A stretch of 15,294 nucleotides of DNA from contig JAFPIE010000119.1 of assembly GCA_017388605.1 (NCBI GenBank), positions 1-15,294 of the forward strand, given 5' to 3'. Shown in pieces: positions 7,760 through 15,140 of the stretch. Origin of the DNA: Acholeplasmatales bacterium. GTDB lineage: Bacteria > Bacillota_I > Bacilli_A > Acholeplasmatales > Anaeroplasmataceae. Position 1 is the stretch's first letter; each line of letters starts with the position of its first letter. The notes beneath the pieces are model-generated. The model saw only the letters and a list, made by a program, of their open reading frames with translations, did no database searches and was not told the DNA's origin. The translations under genes were made by a program, and so were the position numbers.

Positions 7760-7773
7760 AGGAGGAGAAACTT

Positions 7774-8328
7774 GTGGAAGAAGAATTAGAAATGACCCTT
7801 TTAGAGGGCGAAGAAAAAATGGATAAGGCTATCGCTGCATATGAGCGTGAGCTATCCACTGTACGTACTGGTAGAGCTGCTCCAAGCCTATTAGATACTG
7901 TTTATTTTGAATATTATGGAGCAAAAACACAAATCAAGAATGCAGCATCCATCACTGTACCTGAATCCAATCAGCTTTTAATTAAGCCATATGACAAGTC
8001 TAGTGTTAAGGATATTGAAAAGGCAATTCTTGCATCACCTTTAGGATTAACTCCTCAAAGCGATGGTACACAGATTCGTCTTATCTTACCAAAGATGACT
8101 GAGGAAAGAAGACGTGAGCTTGTAAAGTATGTTTCTAAGCTAGAGGAAACAGCTAAGGTTGCTATTAGAAACGCAAGAAGAGATTTAAATGATGATATTA
8201 AAAAGCTTGGCTTACCTGAGGATACAGAGGCTAATGCACTTGAGGATGCACAAACACTTACGGATAAGAAAATTCAAGTTGTTGTTGAATTAACTGAGCG
8301 TAAGAGCAAGGACTTAATGACAATTTAA
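7774..8328 (+). CDS. frr: Ribosome recycling factor
   Basis: A 184-residue RRF, which with EF-G splits post-termination ribosomes. The long helical domain I and hinge are recognisable from ELSTVRTGRAAPSLLDTV, NAASITVPESNQLLIKPYDKS, LGLTPQSDGTQIRLILPKMTEERR and IRNARRDLND. Length matches the family (about 185). Translation probably begins at GTG 7774, which stands about 7 nt after a strong AGGAGGAG site. An in-frame ATG at 7792 would shorten the N terminus by six residues and is less well placed. The gene ends this transcription unit: a bipartite hairpin terminator follows directly. Confidence 0.97.
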   Translation: MEEELEMTLLEGEEKMDKAIAAYERELSTVRTGRAAPSLLDTVYFEYYGAKTQIKNAASITVPESNQLLIKPYDKSSVKDIEKAILASPLGLTPQSDGTQIRLILPKMTEERRRELVKYVSKLEETAKVAIRNARRDLNDDIKKLGLPEDTEANALEDAQTLTDKKIQVVVELTERKSKDLMTI

Positions 8329-8334
8329 CAAACG

Positions 8335-8388
8335 AAATCCAGCATTTTGGAAAATTATGGTGTTTTCCTTATATGCTGGATTTTTATT
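8335..8388 (+). terminator. Bipartite terminator after frr
   Basis: The outer stem AAATCCAGCAT (8335-8345) pairs perfectly with ATGCTGGATTT (8373-8383). Within the loop GGAAAA (8349-8354) pairs with TTTTCC (8363-8368). T-rich DNA follows. It separates the translation block from the cdsA unit. Confidence 0.9.
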
Positions 8389-8391
8389 TTT

Positions 8392-8405
8392 TATAATGCT
8401 ATAAT
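8392..8405 (+). promoter_or_regulatory. Candidate -10 boxes for the cdsA operon
   Basis: Two TATAAT hexamers lie close together at 8392-8397 and 8400-8405. The second is preceded by TGC, giving an extended -10. No good -35 box is visible because the region upstream is the frr terminator. The second box would start transcription near 8412, just before the palindrome at 8419. Confidence 0.6.
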
Positions 8406-8440
8406 ACAATAGATTATGTATTGTATATTAATATACAATA
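8404..8440. promoter_or_regulatory. 22-bp perfect palindrome with flanking half-site, candidate operator
   Basis: Bases 8419-8440 form a perfect palindrome of 22 bp with half-site TATTGTATATT. The heptamer ATACAAT occurs three times: 8404-8410, inverted at 8420-8426, and 8433-8439. The arrangement overlaps the predicted transcription start of cdsA and lies about 30 nt before its ATG. It could bind a dimeric repressor or form an AU hairpin in the leader; nothing in the sequence decides which. Confidence 0.5.
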
Positions 8441-8469
8441 AGAATAAACCTAATTGTGAGGTGAATCCT

Positions 8470-9498
8470 ATGAAAAAAAGAGTTATCACAGGTTTAATTC
8501 TTGCTGCAATTCTACTTCCATGTGTACTTGTTCCTGCCTGCTTGCCGGTTATGGAATTTGTTGTAGTACTTTTAATAATTGTTGCAGAATTTGAATTATT
8601 AAATATGTATGATAGGGATAAAAAGATACCCCTTTGGTTAAAGATTGTTACAACACTTTTAACCTTAGGCTTATCCTTTTCCATTTTCTCTTTTATGTCT
8701 ATGCAAGAAATTACAACCATCAATGCACAAGGAGAGGCTGTAAGAGGACATCTATTTGATCCAAATACATCTTTAATACTTAGAGGATTAAAGAAATTAC
8801 ATTTTGATTTAATGTTTACTCCAGTTACTGCATTGTTAATTAGCTTTATCATTCTTATGTCCTCAATGATTTTCATTCATGATTTTGAGGTTAAGGATGC
8901 AGGTAGATTATATTTATCTATTATTTATGTCGGTGTATGTAGTGCTGCATTTATGACACTAAGATTCTTTGGTGTAAGATTTGTTGTTTACTTATTATTA
9001 ATTACAACCGCAACAGATATTTTTGCACTTGTCTTTGGTCTTGCCTTCGGTAGAAGTGGCAAGCATAAGCTTGCACCAAAGATTTCTCCAAAGAAGTCTT
9101 GGGAGGGTGCGATTGGTGGTACCGCTGTTGCTCTTGTATTAGGCTTTTGCTTTTCTTATTTATATGAATATATTTCTAGCTGGTTCCCAGCAATTTCTGG
9201 TGGACAGATGGAATTCTTCCAAGGCGTATTTAACTACAATACATTTACTCAGGTAGGAAAGGTATTCGTTTGTTTAGTATTAACTCTATTATTATCGATT
9301 ACATCTCAGGTTGGAGATTTAGTTGCATCAAAATTGAAGCGTGCTTATGATATTAAGGATTATTCTCAGGTATTCCCAGGTCATGGTGGAGTGCTTGACC
9401 GCTTTGATTCTGTATTCTTTGCTTCAGCAATGTTCTTAGGCTTCATTATCTTTGAGATTAACTTTATTGATGTATTATTGGCAGGTGCTGGTTTCTAA
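8470..9498 (+). CDS. cdsA: Phosphatidate cytidylyltransferase (CDP-diacylglycerol synthase)
   Basis: A 342-residue integral membrane enzyme that makes CDP-diacylglycerol from CTP and phosphatidic acid, the branch point of phospholipid synthesis. The CdsA signature is intact: SQVGDLVASKLKR with Ser287, then DIKDYSQVFPGHGGVLDRFD with Asp310 and Asp313. The preceding SPKKSWEGAIGG cytoplasmic segment is typical. Multiple hydrophobic helices are visible. It is longer than many family members (often near 270); an extra polar stretch sits between the early helices, about residues 79-112 (MQEITTINAQGEAVRGHLFD and onward). I chose ATG 8470, with GTGAGGTGA 5-6 nt upstream; an in-frame ATG at 8416 lacks a binding site and would start beside the palindrome. 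It shares TAATG with dxr. Confidence 0.96.
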   Translation: MKKRVITGLILAAILLPCVLVPACLPVMEFVVVLLIIVAEFELLNMYDRDKKIPLWLKIVTTLLTLGLSFSIFSFMSMQEITTINAQGEAVRGHLFDPNTSLILRGLKKLHFDLMFTPVTALLISFIILMSSMIFIHDFEVKDAGRLYLSIIYVGVCSAAFMTLRFFGVRFVVYLLLITTATDIFALVFGLAFGRSGKHKLAPKISPKKSWEGAIGGTAVALVLGFCFSYLYEYISSWFPAISGGQMEFFQGVFNYNTFTQVGKVFVCLVLTLLLSITSQVGDLVASKLKRAYDIKDYSQVFPGHGGVLDRFDSVFFASAMFLGFIIFEINFIDVLLAGAGF

Positions 9499-10640
9499 TG
9501 AGATATTTATATATTGCAGGAGCTTGTGGGTCTATAGGCACACAAACTCTAGATATTGTAAGAGAAAATAAAAATGAATTTAAAGTCATTGGAATGAGTG
9601 TTGGTAGAAATAAGGAGCTAGCGATTAAGCTCATTGAGGAATTTAAACCAGAAATCGTATGCTTCCGTGAAGGATATGCCTACGATTTATCCTATCATCC
9701 AAAGATTGTATTTGGAGATGATGGATTATTAGAGCTTGCTTCCTATTCCAAATATCCAGATGAGGTATTTGTTAATGCTTTAGTTGGTATGAGTGGTCTT
9801 ATGCCTACTATCCATGCAATTAAGGCTAGAAAGACGATTTGTCTTGCCAATAAGGAAACCTTAGTTGCAGGTGGAGATATCGTAAGAGAATATGTAAAGA
9901 AATATCAGGTTAGCTTAGTCCCTATTGATTCTGAGCATTCTGCGATTTTAGAATGCCTGCAAGGAGAAAATAAGGATGAAGTAAAAAGATTGATTATTAC
10001 AGCCTCTGGTGGTTCCTTTAGAAATAAAACAAGAGAAGAGCTAAAGGGGGTAACAAAAGCGGATGCTTTAAAGCATCCCAATTGGTCTATGGGTGCAAAG
10101 ATCACGATTGATTCTGCAACTATGATGAATAAGGGCTTTGAGGTTATAGAAGCACATCATTTATTTGATATTCCTTATGAAAAAATAGATACTATCCTAC
10201 ATCCTGAATCTATCGTTCATTCGATGGTGGAATATGAGGATGGTGTGATTAAAGCATCTATTGGTACTGCAGATATGCATACTCCAATTTCCTATGCACT
10301 TAGATATCCTAAGCATAAGGTATTAGAATCCAAGCCTTTAAATCTTATTGGCTTAAAGCTTGAATTTAAGGAATTATCTATAGATAGATTCCCATGCTTA
10401 GGCTTTGCATATTATGCTGCCAAAAGAGGTGGGGTTTACCCTGCAGTATTAAATGCTGCAAATGAGGCTGCAGTTAAATTATTTTTAGATGATAAGATTC
10501 CATTTTTAACTATTGAGGATATTATTGAAAAAGAGATTAAGGATGATAAATATGAGAATATTCCATATACTCTTGAGAATGTAGTATCCTTAAGTCATTC
10601 TTTAATTGATGAAATCTTATTGAAGTATGGAGGTGATTAA
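9498..10640 (+). CDS. dxr: 1-deoxy-D-xylulose-5-phosphate reductoisomerase
   Basis: A 380-residue DXR (IspC), which converts DXP to MEP with NADPH in the non-mevalonate isoprenoid pathway. Metal ligands are recognisable as Asp144 and Glu146 (PIDSEHSAI) and Glu215 (NKGFEVIEAHHLF). Other motifs are CLANKETLVAGG with Lys119, ASGGSFR, HPNWSMGAKITIDSATMMNKG, ILHPESIVHSMVEYEDG and NAANEAAV. The NADPH-binding loop reads GACGSIG (residues 8-14) instead of the usual GSTGSIG, a mild deviation. The start overlaps the cdsA stop by one base (TAATG), implying coupling, and no strong binding site precedes it. It indicates that the organism makes isoprenoids by the MEP route. The order cdsA-dxr-rseP is standard for Firmicutes. 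Confidence 0.97.
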   Translation: MRYLYIAGACGSIGTQTLDIVRENKNEFKVIGMSVGRNKELAIKLIEEFKPEIVCFREGYAYDLSYHPKIVFGDDGLLELASYSKYPDEVFVNALVGMSGLMPTIHAIKARKTICLANKETLVAGGDIVREYVKKYQVSLVPIDSEHSAILECLQGENKDEVKRLIITASGGSFRNKTREELKGVTKADALKHPNWSMGAKITIDSATMMNKGFEVIEAHHLFDIPYEKIDTILHPESIVHSMVEYEDGVIKASIGTADMHTPISYALRYPKHKVLESKPLNLIGLKLEFKELSIDRFPCLGFAYYAAKRGGVYPAVLNAANEAAVKLFLDDKIPFLTIEDIIEKEIKDDKYENIPYTLENVVSLSHSLIDEILLKYGGD

Positions 10641-10644
10641 TCTC

Positions 10645-12327
10645 ATGTTTTTAGAATTAAATGGATTTCCTCTTGTTTTATTAGCTATTATTGCATTTAT
10701 TGTTATTCTAGGCTTAATCATTTGTCTTCATGAGGCAGGACATTTCTTCATGGCAAAGAAATTTGATGTTTTATGTCATGATTATTCCATTGGTATGGGA
10801 CCTGCAATCTATAAGAAAAAGGGCAAAGAAACAACCTTCTGTGTTCGTGCAATTCCTATTGGTGGATTTGTATCTATGGCAGGGGAAGAAGCAACAGATG
10901 ACCTTACTAAGGTTGGCACAAAGGTTGGTTTAAACCTAGAGGATGATATCGTTACAGAAATCATCTTAGATGATGCAAAGGATGCAATGGTAAGAGGAGA
11001 AATTAATGATAAGGATCTAGATGGCAAGGAGGGTAAGGATTTATATATCACATTAATGGATGATATGGGTGAAACCCATTATTATCAGGTAAGTGAAACT
11101 GCAACCTATGTATTCGAAAAGAATGAAACCTTACAATTAGCACCATACCATAGAACCTTTGATGCAAAAAAGATTTGGCAAAGATTATTAATCCTATTTG
11201 CTGGACCTTTTATGAATTTTGTTTTAGCTTTTGTATTATATTTAATTATTGCCTTTGCAACTGGAGTTCCAAATTATAACTCGAATCGTGTAGGTACAGT
11301 TTCTAGTGGATATCCTGCAGCAAGCTTTTTAGCCCCAGGAGATTTAATTACCTCTGTCAATGGGGTAAGTACAAAATCTTGGACAGATTTCCAGCGTGAA
11401 ATGGATAAGATTTATGATAATTATGGTACAACGGTAAGTATTACTTATTCTCATGATAATGAGGAGCATACGGCAACAATGGAAACCTATACATCTATAG
11501 TTTCTATTGGACTTACCAATTTTGGTGCTAAGGATTTTCAATTAGTAAAGATTCCTGGAACTCTAGCTTTTGGTCTTGAGGTTGGAAAATCTACATTATC
11601 TAATGGAAAGAATTCCATTCGATATAAGGGTGAAGAGGGTACACTATCTAAAGGAGACTATATTACTAAGGTTTCCATTGATGGAACAGAATATACAATT
11701 GAATCCTGGAGCCAGATAATTAAGCTATTTAAGGAAATGAATGTTACTACATCGGTTGATGTAAGATTTGAATATTATGATTTAAAGGATGATAATACAT
11801 ATTCTTTAGTAAAATTAGAGGATTGTAAATCTATTGAGCCATATACAGATGAATTATTATCTAATCAAAGAATTGAAAAAATTGCCCAATATATTGGTGT
11901 TGCACCTGGATATCATTTTTCCTTCTTTGAATGTATTGGAGAGGCAGCTAAGAACTTCTGGAATGATTTTACATTAATCTTTAGAACCCTAGGAATTCTA
12001 ATTGCACCTTCAAGTGTAAGACAGGTTGGTGTATCGGATTTATCTAGTGTTGTTGGTATATTTGATATGGTTAAGCAGTATATTGGTGCTGGCTTTATAC
12101 CACTTTTATCCTTGACTGCATTATTATCTGTAAATATTGGTGTAATGAATTTACTTCCAATTCCTGCACTTGATGGTGGAAGAATTGTATTTATCATCAT
12201 TGAAGGCATTACAGGTAAAAAGGTACCAAAGAAGGTTGAATCTATTATTAACCTTGTATTTATGGGATTGTTGTTAATATTATTCGTATTTATCACATAT
12301 AATGATATTTTACGTTTAATTCATTAA
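10645..12327 (+). CDS. rseP: Site-2 zinc metalloprotease of the RseP/RasP family
   Basis: A 560-residue intramembrane protease that cleaves anti-sigma factors and signal-peptide remnants within the membrane. The zinc motif HEAGH (His29, Glu30, His33) lies in the first helix, FAGPFMNF (Gly187, Asn191) starts a central helix, and NLLPIPALDGG supplies the third ligand Asp510 in a late helix. Between them are two PDZ-like stretches: about residues 216-270 (VGTVSSGYPAASFLAPGDLI) and about 330-385 (GTLSKGDYITKVSIDG). It is larger than Bacillus RasP (about 420), mostly through the region between the central helix and the LDG motif. ATG 10645 is preferred because GGAGGTGA (10629-10636) lies 8 nt upstream; the in-frame ATG at 10627 precedes that site. 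Confidence 0.95.
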   Translation: MFLELNGFPLVLLAIIAFIVILGLIICLHEAGHFFMAKKFDVLCHDYSIGMGPAIYKKKGKETTFCVRAIPIGGFVSMAGEEATDDLTKVGTKVGLNLEDDIVTEIILDDAKDAMVRGEINDKDLDGKEGKDLYITLMDDMGETHYYQVSETATYVFEKNETLQLAPYHRTFDAKKIWQRLLILFAGPFMNFVLAFVLYLIIAFATGVPNYNSNRVGTVSSGYPAASFLAPGDLITSVNGVSTKSWTDFQREMDKIYDNYGTTVSITYSHDNEEHTATMETYTSIVSIGLTNFGAKDFQLVKIPGTLAFGLEVGKSTLSNGKNSIRYKGEEGTLSKGDYITKVSIDGTEYTIESWSQIIKLFKEMNVTTSVDVRFEYYDLKDDNTYSLVKLEDCKSIEPYTDELLSNQRIEKIAQYIGVAPGYHFSFFECIGEAAKNFWNDFTLIFRTLGILIAPSSVRQVGVSDLSSVVGIFDMVKQYIGAGFIPLLSLTALLSVNIGVMNLLPIPALDGGRIVFIIIEGITGKKVPKKVESIINLVFMGLLLILFVFITYNDILRLIH

Positions 12328-12348
12328 TTTGTAGGAGATGTATATTTT

Positions 12349-13770
12349 ATGAGTGAGTTTGTAAAAACAAAAAAAGAATTTAATAAAAAGCCTTTTAATG
12401 GCAATAAAGACATTAAGGAAGGCAGTGAATTCATTTTAGATATTAAAAGATTAGGTATTAACGGTGAAGGAATAGGCTTCTATAATCGTCTTGCTGTATT
12501 TGTCGATGGTGCAATCCCAGGTGAAGGACACAATGTTTCCATTACAAAGCTTGAAGGAAAGATGGCCTATGCTAAGAGTATAGAAATAAAAACCAAAAGT
12601 GAATATAGAAAAGATCCTTCATGCCCTTATTATGAAGCTTGTGGTGGATGTAATGTAATGCACATTGATTATAATGAAATGCTAAAATATAAAAGAGATA
12701 TTTTAATTGAAGCATTAAATAGATATACCACCCTTAATCCTAAATCCTTTGAGATTAAGCAGACAATTCCATGTGATTATCCTTTAGGATATAGGAATAA
12801 AGCTCAATTAAATATTAAGAAATCTGATGGTCAATCTCAGGTTTCTATGATTAAAGCGAATTCAAATATATTAGTTCCTGTTGATAAATGCTTAGTACAA
12901 AAGGATTTAATTAATACCATTAATGAAAAAGTATTAAAATGTATCGATGAATTAAATATTGATCCTTATATTCGTAAAACTGGACTTGGTACCTTAAGAT
13001 ATTTAGTTGTTCGTGCAACAAAGGATGATAAAGCCTTAGTTTGCTTTGTGTGCAAGAAGAAGGATCCTATTATAAAGGAATTAGCGAATAAGGTTTTAGA
13101 AATAAAAGAAGTAATTAGTGTATATGAAAATATTAATCCACAGGATAAATCTATTGATATTTTCGGTACAGAAACAAATCACTTAGCTGGCGAAGAATAT
13201 ATCATTGAGACTCTAGGAAAGATTAAATATAGAATTTATCCTACTACATTCTTCCAGCTAAATTCTTATCAAGCTGAAAAGCTTTATGATACAATCCTAA
13301 AGCAAGCAAAGCTATCCTTTAAAGAAAGAGTATTAGACGCTTATTCAGGCGTTGGTACTATTGGATTATATTTAGCTCATAACGCAAAGGAAGTCATTGG
13401 AATTGAATATAATAAGGATTCCATTCAAGCAGCAAACGAAAATGCGAAATTAAACAAAATTACTAACGCAAGGTTTATCCAAGGGGATGCCTCTGAATTA
13501 TTACCTAAGATGGTTAGAGATAATGAGGTATTCGATTGTTTAGTTGCAGATCCACCAAGAACAGGCTTAGGGGATAAGTTTATTAATGCAATATTAGAAA
13601 GTGGAGTTAAAAGATTCATATATGTTTCTTGTAATCCTGCAACCCTTGCAAAGGACTTAGAAAAATTAAAGGAAGCATATCAAATCAATTCTATTACTCC
13701 TATAGACATGTTCCCACAAACTGCACATGTAGAGTCAATCACGTTACTAGTTCGCAAGGATACTAAATAA
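12349..13770 (+). CDS. rlmD: 23S rRNA (uracil-C5)-methyltransferase, RlmD/RumA family
   Basis: A 473-residue SAM-dependent m5U methyltransferase. An N-terminal TRAM-like domain (about residues 24-80) precedes a 4Fe-4S cluster motif with Cys92, Cys98 and Cys101 (CPYYEACGGC) plus Cys181 (VDKCLVQ). The Rossmann domain has VLDAYSGVGTIGLYLA around Asp330, DPPRTGLG at 401-408 and the catalytic nucleophile Cys428 (VSCNPATL). Gram-positive bacteria often carry one or two such enzymes; the Streptococcus homologue RlmCD modifies both U747 and U1939, so the exact target is open and TrmA-type activity is unlikely because TrmFO is present. AGGAGA precedes the ATG. It follows rseP by 21 nt, where proS-polC stand in Bacillus, and ends at a terminator. 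Confidence 0.92.
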   Translation: MSEFVKTKKEFNKKPFNGNKDIKEGSEFILDIKRLGINGEGIGFYNRLAVFVDGAIPGEGHNVSITKLEGKMAYAKSIEIKTKSEYRKDPSCPYYEACGGCNVMHIDYNEMLKYKRDILIEALNRYTTLNPKSFEIKQTIPCDYPLGYRNKAQLNIKKSDGQSQVSMIKANSNILVPVDKCLVQKDLINTINEKVLKCIDELNIDPYIRKTGLGTLRYLVVRATKDDKALVCFVCKKKDPIIKELANKVLEIKEVISVYENINPQDKSIDIFGTETNHLAGEEYIIETLGKIKYRIYPTTFFQLNSYQAEKLYDTILKQAKLSFKERVLDAYSGVGTIGLYLAHNAKEVIGIEYNKDSIQAANENAKLNKITNARFIQGDASELLPKMVRDNEVFDCLVADPPRTGLGDKFINAILESGVKRFIYVSCNPATLAKDLEKLKEAYQINSITPIDMFPQTAHVESITLLVRKDTK

Positions 13771-13776
13771 AATGTT

Positions 13777-13826
13777 AAAAAAGTGGCTTAAATACTGAAA
13801 TTTTTGGTATTTTGAGCCTCTTTTTT
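13777..13826 (+). terminator. Terminator after the rRNA methyltransferase
   Basis: The A-rich arm with GTGGCTTAAATAC pairs with GTATTTTGAGCC followed by a T run, with one mismatch and one bulge. It closes the cdsA-dxr-rseP-rlmD unit. Confidence 0.8.
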
Positions 13827-13884
13827 ATTGTCTTAAAAATGAAATAGTCACTGCCCAAGTCTTGGAGGGACGTATGGGGATATT

Positions 13885-13909
13885 GGGGTAAATTCATTTA
13901 CCTTTTTTT
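13885..13909 (+). terminator. Second terminator-like hairpin with no gene before it
   Basis: GGTAAA (13887-13892) pairs with TTTACC (13897-13902) around TTCA, extendable by two G-T wobbles, followed by seven T residues to 13909. It lies about 60 nt after the rlmD terminator, downstream of a G-rich patch (about 13850-13890), so it may end a small RNA, act as a back-up terminator, or be left from a lost gene. Confidence 0.5.
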
Positions 13910-13946
13910 CTGCACTTTAAGGCATAGGAATAAATACATATAAAGA

Positions 13947-13975
13947 TTGATTATGTATTAAAAACATATTATAAT
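13947..13975 (+). promoter_or_regulatory. Promoter of the 132-aa hypothetical gene
   Basis: TTGATT (13947-13952), a 17-bp spacer and TATAAT (13970-13975) form a near-consensus promoter; transcription would start near 13982, about 47 nt before the ATG. Confidence 0.75.
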
Positions 13976-14028
13976 TTATATGCTAGATAATTATTTTTAA
14001 TTTAGTGTAAAGGAGAAATACAAATAAT

Positions 14029-14427
14029 ATGGAAGGAAAAAAGCTAAAGGCTGAGAAAGTTATTATAAAGAATAATCCTAGATTTATTATAGTTGATTCT
14101 GAAACTGGTGAAGTTTTAGATGATGCCCAAGGTTATGGATATAAAACGATTAAAGGTGCTTTTAAAGCTTATAAATTTAAAAGATTAACTAAAGACGAAA
14201 GGAAAGAAAGAGAAAATAAAATAGCTTTAGTAAAAAAATGGATGAAACATAATAAAGAAATCGTGAATCTTTTGGAGGGAATATGCTTTGAAATATGGAA
14301 AGGGTCATGGGGTCCTGATGATCGCTTCGATGAAAAATTAGTAAAAAAAATATTAATTGAAAATGGATATGATATAGACGAATTAGGTTTTACGATTAAA
14401 GAATTGCTAAAATATGGTTTTAATTAA
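14029..14427 (+). CDS. Small conserved hypothetical protein, accessory type
   Basis: A soluble 132-residue protein of unknown function. Two stretches look conserved: residues 20-40 (IIVDSETGEVLDDAQGYGYK) and 87-102 (FEIWKGSWGPDDRFDE). They are separated by a Lys/Arg/Glu-rich helical segment, about 50-80. I recall similar small proteins with the TGEVLDDAQGYGYKT motif in low-GC Gram-positives, often in accessory regions, but I know of no assigned role. There is no signal peptide or membrane helix. AAGGAGA (14010-14016) is 12 nt before the ATG, rather far. Lys is mostly AAA, unlike the AAG-dominated genes upstream, consistent with acquisition by transfer. It appears monocistronic. Confidence 0.75.
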   Translation: MEGKKLKAEKVIIKNNPRFIIVDSETGEVLDDAQGYGYKTIKGAFKAYKFKRLTKDERKERENKIALVKKWMKHNKEIVNLLEGICFEIWKGSWGPDDRFDEKLVKKILIENGYDIDELGFTIKELLKYGFN

Positions 14428-14508
14428 ATATAAAAAAATAAAGCAAAACGGTAATAAATAAACTTAAGTGATAGTGAATTAAAGAAATTATTAAGTTCGA
14501 AGGAACAA

Positions 14509-14578
14509 AATGACTAAATGAATGCCCTAATCATGTCTTAGTGACTAGATCTGAACTAGATGTAGTCATTTAGTCATT
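14509..14578. repeat. 13-bp inverted repeat with nested TGACTA/TAGTCA copies
   Basis: AATGACTAAATGA (14509-14521) is perfectly inverted at 14566-14578. The right arm is part of a tandem TAGTCATT (14563-14570 and 14571-14578). A further TGACTA at 14542-14547 can pair with TAGTCA at 14563-14568, excluding the long pairing. No T tract follows on the + strand, so it is a poor terminator for the gene at 14029. The remainder of the 14428-14664 gap holds only a candidate promoter at its end. Confidence 0.7.
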
Positions 14579-14633
14579 AAATTCATACACCTCTAGGAAT
14601 GAGTCAATAAGAGTACTAGATTCATATTTAATT

Positions 14634-14639
14634 TATAAT
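14634..14639 (+). promoter_or_regulatory. Candidate -10 box for the RhuM-like gene
   Basis: TATAAT lies 25 nt before the ATG at 14665, but no clear -35 hexamer is found 16-18 bp upstream, so the promoter is weakly supported. Confidence 0.4.
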
Positions 14640-14664
14640 AAATGTAACAGAAAGAGTAGTATTT

Positions 14665-15087
14665 ATGAATAAAAAATCAGAAATTCTTATCTGTAGTTTA
14701 CCAGATGGAAGTAGTAATGTTGAAGTATTATTAAATGAAGATGATATATGGATGAATAAGGATGCATTATGCGAATTGTTTCAATCATCCAGACAAAAAC
14801 TAGAATACCATATTAAAACTATTTTACTTGAGGGAGAATTAGAAGAAAATCGAACATGCAAAAAAATTTTGCAAGTTCAAACTGAAGGTAAAAGGCAAGT
14901 CAAAAGAGAAGTTCCTTACTATAATTTAAAAATGATTATAGCAATCGGCTATAGAGTAAAATCTAGTGTTGCAACATCATTTAGAAAATGGGCTAATGAC
15001 GTTATTGAAGAATTCATGAAAAAAGGTTTTGTGCTAGACGACAAGAGATTAGAAGATCCTTCTAAATTTGGTCATGAGTATTTGTAG
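14665..15087 (+). pseudogene. Truncated RhuM-family protein (N-terminal domain only)
   Basis: A 140-residue protein matching the N-terminal part of the RhuM family (COG3943). That family is DNA-binding-like, often found in mobile or accessory islands, and usually about 330 residues long. Recognisable segments are EVLLNEDDIWMNKDALCELFQSSR, then KLEYHIKTILLEGELEEN, CKKILQVQTEGKRQVKREVPYYNL, IIAIGYRVKS and FRKWANDVIEEFMKKGFVLDDKRLEDP. The frame ends with KFGHEYL and TAG just where the family normally continues into an EELLERIREIR-like helix; no continuation is visible in any frame before the terminator. The binding site AAAGAG is weak. Either a decayed remnant or a functional short form; truncation is more likely. 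The original RhuM name came from Salmonella, and its molecular function is not established. Confidence 0.65.
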
Positions 15088-15140
15088 ATTAGCACTTTAT
15101 ATGTAACTAAAATTAAATATTATTATCAAAATAAATGAAG

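Noticed and set aside
8391..8876. 161-codon minus-strand ORF across the start of cdsA
   Set aside because: It is a shadow of the membrane-protein coding sequence and overlaps the promoter and palindrome; it has no recognisable domain.
11913..12296. 127-codon minus-strand ORF within rseP
   Set aside because: It lies opposite the conserved LDG region of the protease, is rich in Asn/Ile from complementing AT-rich codons, and has no support.
13775..13897. 40-codon minus-strand ORF (starting MNLPQYPHTSLQDLG) antisense to the rlmD terminator
   Set aside because: It overlaps two terminator hairpins and has only a poor binding site (AAAGGT) before its ATG. I recognise no family; the Pro and Ser content comes from the G-rich patch on the other strand.
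14458..14517. Short + frame reading NLSDSELKKLLSSKEQND before a stop
   Set aside because: The sequence looks protein-like and might be the stub of a decayed gene, but it is preceded by a stop within 6 bases, has no start codon or binding site, and is under 20 codons.
14428..14664. CRISPR-like array from the repeated TAGTCATT/TGACTA units
   Set aside because: The units are 6-13 bp, irregularly spaced and mostly inverted; there are no regular spacers and no cas genes.
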